Shown piece by piece: positions 13,351 to 16,920 of a stretch of 16,920 bases of DNA. The first letter of the stretch is position 1. Each line of letters begins with the position of its first letter. The stretch is taken from contig JADDPR010000246.1 of the NCBI GenBank assembly GCA_016781775.1, positions 1 through 16,920 of the forward strand. Reading direction: 5' to 3'. Both the position numbers and the translations under genes were made by a program. The notes under the pieces were generated by a model, which saw nothing but the letters and a program-made list of their open reading frames with translations, did not search any database and had not been told where the DNA came from. Source of the DNA: Rubrobacter sp. GTDB taxonomy: Bacteria > Actinomycetota > Rubrobacteria > Rubrobacterales > Rubrobacteraceae.

Positions 13351-13504
13351 CTTCTCCTCCCTCGCTGTTCTCCCGTGGCGTCTCGCGGTCGACGGTCTCA
13401 TCCATCCAAAAGAGAGCGAGAACACCCGGCAGGCGCTCCCGCTCGAGAAGGTGCTGCCCGGGTTCTCCTCGACCGGAGGGAGCGACCCGGGTTGCCCGTG
13501 CTCC

Positions 13505-13933
13505 CTACTGCTGGGCGGCCTGGTTTGTGGCCTGCGCGGCCTGACCGGCGGCCTGCATGCTCTGCTGGGTAGCCTGGCCGGCGGCTTGCATGCTCTGCTG
13601 AGCGGCCTGGGCCCAGGCCTGCGCGCCCTGCTGGTAGAGGGACATCGCGGTGTTCAGGAAGTCCGAGTAGACGTTGGTCGACTGCTGGACCAGCGTCTGT
13701 ACGGCCGGCTGCTGGCTCTGGGCCTGCTCGGAGAGGGTCTGGGTCACCTGCTGCATAGCCTGCGTCTGCTGTTGGAGCTGCTGCATGGAACTCTGGAAGA
13801 CTTCCTGGGCGAGCTGCATGTTCCCCTGCATGACGGAGACGGCCTGCTCGTTTATCGTTTGCAAGGACTGCATGGTCCCCTGCGTTACCTGCTGCGCGGC
13901 CTGGTTCATGTTCTGCACCTGGCTCTGATCCAT
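13505..13933 (-). CDS. phasin-like Gln/Ala-rich helical protein
   Basis: A 142-residue protein from ATG 13933, with AGGAGG nine bases upstream; the frame to 14065 is rejected as basic and lacking a ribosome binding site. Nearly all of it is one Gln/Ala/Met-rich amphipathic helix with no Cys. Residues 83-110 (QQSTNVYSDFLNTAMSLYQQ, then GAQAWAQA) resemble phasin cores, and the tail repeats QQSMQAAGQA twice (113-132). The N-terminus MDQSQ resembles the MDRSQ of the downstream phasin/PSBD protein, suggesting a related pair. It likely coats a hydrophobic surface such as a polyester granule. A general stress-protective, disordered protein is the alternative. Confidence 0.7.
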   Translation of the reverse strand: MDQSQVQNMNQAAQQVTQGTMQSLQTINEQAVSVMQGNMQLAQEVFQSSMQQLQQQTQAMQQVTQTLSEQAQSQQPAVQTLVQQSTNVYSDFLNTAMSLYQQGAQAWAQAAQQSMQAAGQATQQSMQAAGQAAQATNQAAQQ

Positions 13934-14539
13934 CGCTCTCGTCCTCCTCGCGGTTGCCCGCGATGTTCGTGTACGTCCCTTTGCTCTTGGGAGGCATACC
14001 CGCCCATACCACTTACCATGCCGGCAAGGAAGTATCGTAGGTCCTTTATGTGTCGAGAAACACATCCGCTGCAGAGCAGGTTCTCGCGGACGGGAAGGCA
14101 GAACCCTACAGGACGCCGGCCCATCTATCTGGTGCCACTAGCATCTTGCCCGGCACTCCTGCACCCACCTTCGCCGCCATGGTCCCGGCCGGTTCGGCGC
14201 GGTCCGAGGGTAGCGTGGCGAGCATTTGTCCCAGGAGCTTCGCGCTCGACGGTTCGACGCCGTGGGGTGAGAAGGAGGACGCGATCTCCATCGTGCCGAG
14301 TAGCGCCCTCTCGGTAAGGGCATGCAACCTTTAAGACCATCGTCTCGAACTCGCTCGTCTATCGGAGGCCGCTCGACCCGGCTGGGAAGCAAAACCCACG
14401 TTCTTCTGCGCCGAAAAACGTCCCGAAGAGATCGAACTCCCTTCTCCGACGTCCAATCGGAGATCGAGGCGGCAAGGACCCTGTCGAAGGATTACGCATT
14501 GTCGAAGGAGGCGATCGAGTAGAGATACCCTAAAATGGC
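13934..14539. other. gene-poor stretch
   Basis: About 600 bases with mixed codon use. It holds one weak minus-strand candidate (14106-14327) and a plus-strand frame from ATG 14322 to 14522 whose tail (SEIEAARTLSKDYALSKEAIE) looks protein-like but whose head does not. A direct repeat TGTCGAAGGA occurs twice near 14482-14510. I see no RNA gene. It may contain remnants of decayed genes. Confidence 0.4.
14106..14327 (-). CDS. doubtful small ORF
   Basis: Seventy-three codons from TTG 14327, or about 61 from ATG 14291. Third positions are mostly G or C and the reading (GVEPSSAKLLGQMLATLPSD, then AAKVGAGVPGKMLVAPDRW) is protein-like, but there is no ribosome binding site and no family that I recognise. 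It may be a gene remnant. Confidence 0.25.
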   Translation of the reverse strand: MHALTERALLGTMEIASSFSPHGVEPSSAKLLGQMLATLPSDRAEPAGTMAAKVGAGVPGKMLVAPDRWAGVL

Positions 14540-15052
14540 ATGGATGGCTGCTGGGAAGATTTTTTGACCCATCGCGCAAGGGACTCGCGGGACGAGTTCG
14601 CGCGTTGGACGACCGTGCTCGCCGCAGTTGCCCTGACCCTGGCCTACTTCACCGTACGGTCGGGGGCATCCTCCGCGCTCCTCGTACGCATGCTCCTCTT
14701 CGTTTCCGGTTTCCTGATCGGGGCCGCCCTCGTGCGTCTCGCCGCTCGGCTCGCCGTCCGGTATTTAGGAAGGCCCGAGCCCGCCGAACTCGCCTCGGCG
14801 TTGATGGGGGGCGCGGCCGCGGGGTTGCTCCCCTCGCTCCTACCCCGGACCTGGACCTTCGTCGGGGAGACGGACGCGACCCGCCTGTGGGCCTTCTTCG
14901 TGGCCGGGGTGCTCCTGGCCCTCGTCGTCGTCCCGCTGCGCAGGCTCTTCTTCCGTTGGCAACGAGCCGCCACCGATGGGACCACCGTGGCGCCCGTGCA
15001 CACGTCGGGGGAAGAGCGAGGGGACGAGGATGGGGATTTCGACGCCGACTAG
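14540..15052 (+). CDS. four-helix membrane protein
   Basis: A 170-residue membrane protein. ATG 14540 has no ribosome binding site; TTG 14564, after GGGAAG, is a credible alternative. Hydrophobic helices lie at about residues 23-40, 45-64, 84-101 and 115-136. The Arg-rich loops (VRLAARLAVRYLGR, PLRRLFFRWQR) place the loops in the cytoplasm, and the acidic tail ends EERGDEDGDFDAD. I do not recognise a family. It stands alone on the plus strand and converges on the 15184-15468 gene, with a hairpin between them. Confidence 0.65.
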   Translation: MDGCWEDFLTHRARDSRDEFARWTTVLAAVALTLAYFTVRSGASSALLVRMLLFVSGFLIGAALVRLAARLAVRYLGRPEPAELASALMGGAAAGLLPSLLPRTWTFVGETDATRLWAFFVAGVLLALVVVPLRRLFFRWQRAATDGTTVAPVHTSGEERGDEDGDFDAD

Positions 15053-15107
15053 CGCGGCTCTTGACCGGTCCGCTCCGTTACGGCCCCGTCACCCGGACGA
15101 CGTACAG

Positions 15108-15123
15108 CCCGAAGCGTTTCGGG
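15108..15123. terminator. hairpin between converging genes
   Basis: CCCGAA (15108-15113), loop GCGT, TTCGGG (15118-15123): a 6-bp stem between the 3' ends of the 15052 and 15184 genes. It is well placed for a bidirectional terminator, but there is no T-run. Confidence 0.45.
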
Positions 15124-15183
15124 TCCGGCGTGACCCGCCCCTTCCCCACCCTTGGGGGCGTCGGGCCCGCCTGCTCGCCCCTC

Positions 15184-15468
15184 CTACGGGCGGCCACTAC
15201 CGGGCTGCGAGCCCGTGGAGGGGACGTCCTCGAGCTCTGCCGCCGACCACCCGGCGGGATCGTCGGTCCCGACGAGCTCGCCCTGCCACACGTCGCCCCT
15301 GAGGCCCACGAAGATCCTGCGCGCCTCCCCGGGGTCGATCCCGTGGCGCTCCCCCAGACCCTCGACGCGCTCCCCCTCGATGCGGTTCCCGCCCTCCCGC
15401 TTGATTTTGGCCACCATGTTCCTCAGGGCCTGTCCAAACTCGTTGCGGTTGCGCGCTCCCTCGGTCAT
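15184..15468 (-). CDS. conserved small hypothetical protein
   Basis: A 94-residue soluble protein from ATG 15468, with AGGAGG seven bases upstream. The upstream extension of the frame is open but lacks a comparable start. It has a helical N-terminal half (NEFGQALRNMVAKIKREGG, then RIEGERVEGLGERHGIDPGE) and a half ending WSAAELEDVPST. The pattern ERVEGLGERHGIDPGEARR resembles a small DNA-binding or degradation-tag fold, but I cannot name a family. A broken paralogue lies at 11077-11211, so the family is repeated in this genome. The last codons coincide with the dispersed hairpin CGGGCT-GCG-AGCCCG (15201-15215). Confidence 0.7.
   Translation of the reverse strand: MTEGARNRNEFGQALRNMVAKIKREGGNRIEGERVEGLGERHGIDPGEARRIFVGLRGDVWQGELVGTDDPAGWSAAELEDVPSTGSQPGSGRP
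15201..15215. repeat. CGGGCT-GCG-AGCCCG hairpin (copy 2)
   Basis: Same stem and flanks as the hairpin at 10092-10106, with a different loop. Here it falls in the last codons of the 15184-15468 gene, so it has been tolerated within coding sequence. Confidence 0.45.
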
Positions 15469-15527
15469 GTGTCCGCCTCCTCGTAAGTTGCTTGCGTACT
15501 TCGTGGGCATTCTACGCTCACGAGAAA

Positions 15528-15550
15528 GCCGGGGCCCGAAGGACCCCGGC
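15528..15550 (-). terminator. strong hairpin followed by T-rich run on the minus strand
   Basis: On the minus strand GCCGGGG (15550-15544) pairs with CCCCGGC (15534-15528), the inner part closing as a CTTCGG-type loop, followed by TTTCTC. It looks like an intrinsic terminator or attenuator 60 bases upstream of the 15468 start. On the plus strand it would stand ahead of the cupin gene. Confidence 0.5.
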
Positions 15551-15673
15551 CCGTTGGCTGCGCGGCGGAGGCCCCGCACGAGCAGGACAAGCCCGGGCTG
15601 AAACTGTTCTGGGTTGCGCTCGGTCCTGGGGGGTGTCATGTTCTGATAGTAGCCAATGTTCGGGAGGAGAAAT

Positions 15674-16167
15674 ATGGAGACGAGGGAAACACGTGGTGCC
15701 CTGCACGTACCGCCCGGCGGGGGCAGGTCGTTCTGGCTGCTCGGCGAGCTGTACACGACGAAGGCGTTGGGCGAGGACACCGATGGCGCGTTCGCGTTCG
15801 TCGAGGGGACCACGCCGCCGCAGGCCGGACCGCCGCCCCATGTCCACGGACGGGAGGACGAGACCTTCTGGGTGCTGGAGGGCGAGCTCGAGTTTATGGT
15901 CGGCGGCGGTACGGTAAGGGCTCCTGCCGGGTCGTTCGTCCACGCCCCGAGAGGCATCCCTCATACTACAAAAACGTGGGCGCGACCCCCGCCAGGTACG
16001 TGGTAATGATCCGGCCGGCAGGATTGGAGAAGTTCTTCGAGGAGGTCAGCGAGCCGGCGGAGGACCCGTCGGCCCCGCCGCCCGACCACGGGCAGGAAGT
16101 CATCGAGAAGATCCTGGCGGCCGCCCCGAAGTACGGCCTGGAGATACTACCTCCGCCCCAGCAGTAG
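15674..16167 (+). pseudogene. cupin-domain protein, frameshifted
   Basis: ATG 15674 follows GGGAGGAG. Cupin motif 1 is H56-V-H58-x4-E63-x6-G70 (HVHGREDETFWVLEG), giving the metal ligands. Motif 2 begins APRGIPH (91-97). The frame then breaks: one extra T at 15967 would restore HTYKNVGATPARYVVMIRPAG and continue to TAG 16167, a total of about 164 residues like quercetinase-type single cupins. As written, the first frame ends at 16006. It would be a cytosolic metal-binding dioxygenase or isomerase of unknown substrate. The shift is either a recent mutation or a sequence error. Confidence 0.8.
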
Positions 16168-16357
16168 ACCGATTTGCAACGAGGGCGGGAGAGACCGGAG
16201 TTTGAAGGACGCCGGTTTCTCCCTCTACTTCCACGCCTGCCTCTTCACCGGCGACGCACCCACCCTCAGGGGTCTCGACGGGCTCCGCATCGAAGGTTCA
16301 GCCTCACCTCCGGCTGGTGGTAACCCGTCCGGCGAGCGTCGGGGCGTGTTCGCCGCC

Positions 16358-16612
16358 CTACGAGCGGCGGGCGCGTCTACGGGGGGAGGCGAGGCTCAGG
16401 CCCGCTATCACGCAGCCCGAGACGGCCATCACGAGGCCCCACCACAGGTTCGCGTTGATGCCGATGTTCCTCTCGACGGGCTGGGCGGGGGCGAGCAGGC
16501 CGGCCAGGACCAGCGTGACGCCGAAGATCAGGACGATCGCCGAGATGTAGAAGCCTATGGCCAGAGAGTGGTCGGAGCTTTGCGGATGCTCCCGGGTCTG
16601 TTTCTGCTCCAC
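16358..16612 (-). CDS. small two-helix membrane partner of the symporter
   Basis: Eighty-four residues from GTG 16612, after AGGAGGT four bases upstream. Helices lie at about 19-41 (IGFYISAIVLIFGVTLVLAG) and 55-77 (NLWWGLVMAVSGCVIAGLSL), joined by APAQPVERNIGIN, with a basic end (PRRRARRS) that places both termini in the cytoplasm. The gene starts inside the 3' end of the symporter gene, overlapping it by 58 bases in another frame. Small proteins of this form commonly follow solute:sodium symporter genes and probably assist them. No substrate can be read from it. Confidence 0.75.
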   Translation of the reverse strand: MEQKQTREHPQSSDHSLAIGFYISAIVLIFGVTLVLAGLLAPAQPVERNIGINANLWWGLVMAVSGCVIAGLSLASPRRRARRS

Positions 16613-16920
16613 GCGTACCTCCTGGAAAAGTAGATGTTCAGGGCGAGCACGATGGCCGCGAGCACCCAGGGCTTCTTGGGGGTCAGGCCCCACACGATGC
16701 TCCGGAGTTCGGACTCGGGCTTGGGCCGCGTGAAGAGCGAGACCAAGATCGTCACGGCGAGGCACGCGAAGAACGCCCACAGGGCGCGGTACATGGAGGC
16801 TCCGACGGAGCTGTCCAGCGAGATCGGGTACAGGATGACGCCGGTGGCCGTCCCCGTGAAAAGCCCTGTGAAGCCGCCCCAGCCCGTCGTGCGCTTCCAG
16901 AACATGCCGAGCAGGAACGT
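16555..16920 (-). CDS. solute:sodium symporter, C-terminal part
   Basis: The final 121 residues of a SSS-family transporter; the 5' part lies beyond the window. The visible part starts TFLLGMFWKRTTGWGGFTGL, the usual helix and loop of late SSS members, then helices at about 19-33 (FTGTATGVILYPI), 41-63 (MYRALWAFFACLAVTILVSL) and 84-98 (PWVLAAIVLALNIYF). The intracellular segment TRPKPESELRSIVWGLTPK is typical. The last 20 residues (SRRYAWSRNRPGS onward) look unlike the family, which usually stops just after the last helix, and they overlap the next gene. The substrate cannot be told from this part; acetate, proline, pantothenate and sugar carriers share it. Confidence 0.8.
   Translation of the reverse strand, partial: TFLLGMFWKRTTGWGGFTGLFTGTATGVILYPISLDSSVGASMYRALWAFFACLAVTILVSLFTRPKPESELRSIVWGLTPKKPWVLAAIVLALNIYFSRRYAWSRNRPGSIRKAPTTLWP

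Noticed and set aside
12277..13572. A 431-codon plus-strand open frame rich in Leu/Gly/Arg
   Set aside because: It is the antisense of the phasin/PSBD gene; its repeats are that gene's Gln/Ala and Pro codons read backwards.
14322..14522. A 66-codon plus-strand ORF
   Set aside because: Only its tail looks protein-like; there is no ribosome binding site at its ATG and the Arg/Ser-rich head looks non-coding. Mentioned only as a possible remnant.

Overview
The window is very GC-rich. Its chromosomal genes (a DUF202/YidH membrane protein, a solute:sodium symporter, a Gln-rich phasin-like pair) and its frequent GTG starts suggest a high-GC actinobacterium, most like Rubrobacter. That lineage is inferred from remembered family resemblance, not from a search.

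Positions 1 to about 9,600 look like the right part of an integrated mobile element: an integrative plasmid, phage satellite or decayed prophage whose left end lies outside the window. The left arm runs on the minus strand. An HTH regulator (4413-4844) and a 140-residue protein (3924-4346) lead into an 849-residue primase-helicase (1378-3927) made of a RepB/AEP-type primase and a DUF3987 helicase. Further left are a DUF5763-like Cys/His protein (400-861) and a small hypothetical (108-428). A zinc-ribbon gene (1052-1267) runs the other way and appears leaderless. A divergent, AT-richer control region (5393-5661) separates the left arm from a second HTH gene (5662-6054). Then a consensus promoter and a structured leader precede four overlapping small genes (6227-7643), one with a SWIM zinc finger and one with a Cys-rich knuckle. 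A large serine recombinase (7711-9536) ends the element, but it carries an in-frame TAG and a one-base frameshift, so the element is probably immobile. No capsid, tail, portal or conjugation gene is visible.

The most striking element signal is a set of four short arrays of TGAC(A/G)C. Each has start-to-start spacings of exactly 9, 9 and 8 bases. Two lie in one orientation at the 3' end of the primase-helicase gene, and two lie inverted inside it, between the primase and helicase domains. They look like iterons or initiator-binding sites.

From about 9,600 onward the window looks chromosomal. The standout gene is 10177-11058, a selenoprotein-B-like reductase whose in-frame TGA sits in a UPDC redox motif, with a plausible bacterial SECIS hairpin just downstream. 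After it come a decayed copy of a small gene whose intact relative lies at 15184-15468, a small lipoprotein, a 14-bp perfect hairpin, a DUF202 protein, a phasin-like protein fused to an E3-binding (PSBD) domain (12310-13350), a second phasin-like protein (13505-13933), a four-helix membrane protein, a frameshifted cupin, and the end of a solute:sodium symporter with a small membrane partner. Several genes are broken by what look like single-base losses in short homopolymers, so sequence error should be weighed against real decay.
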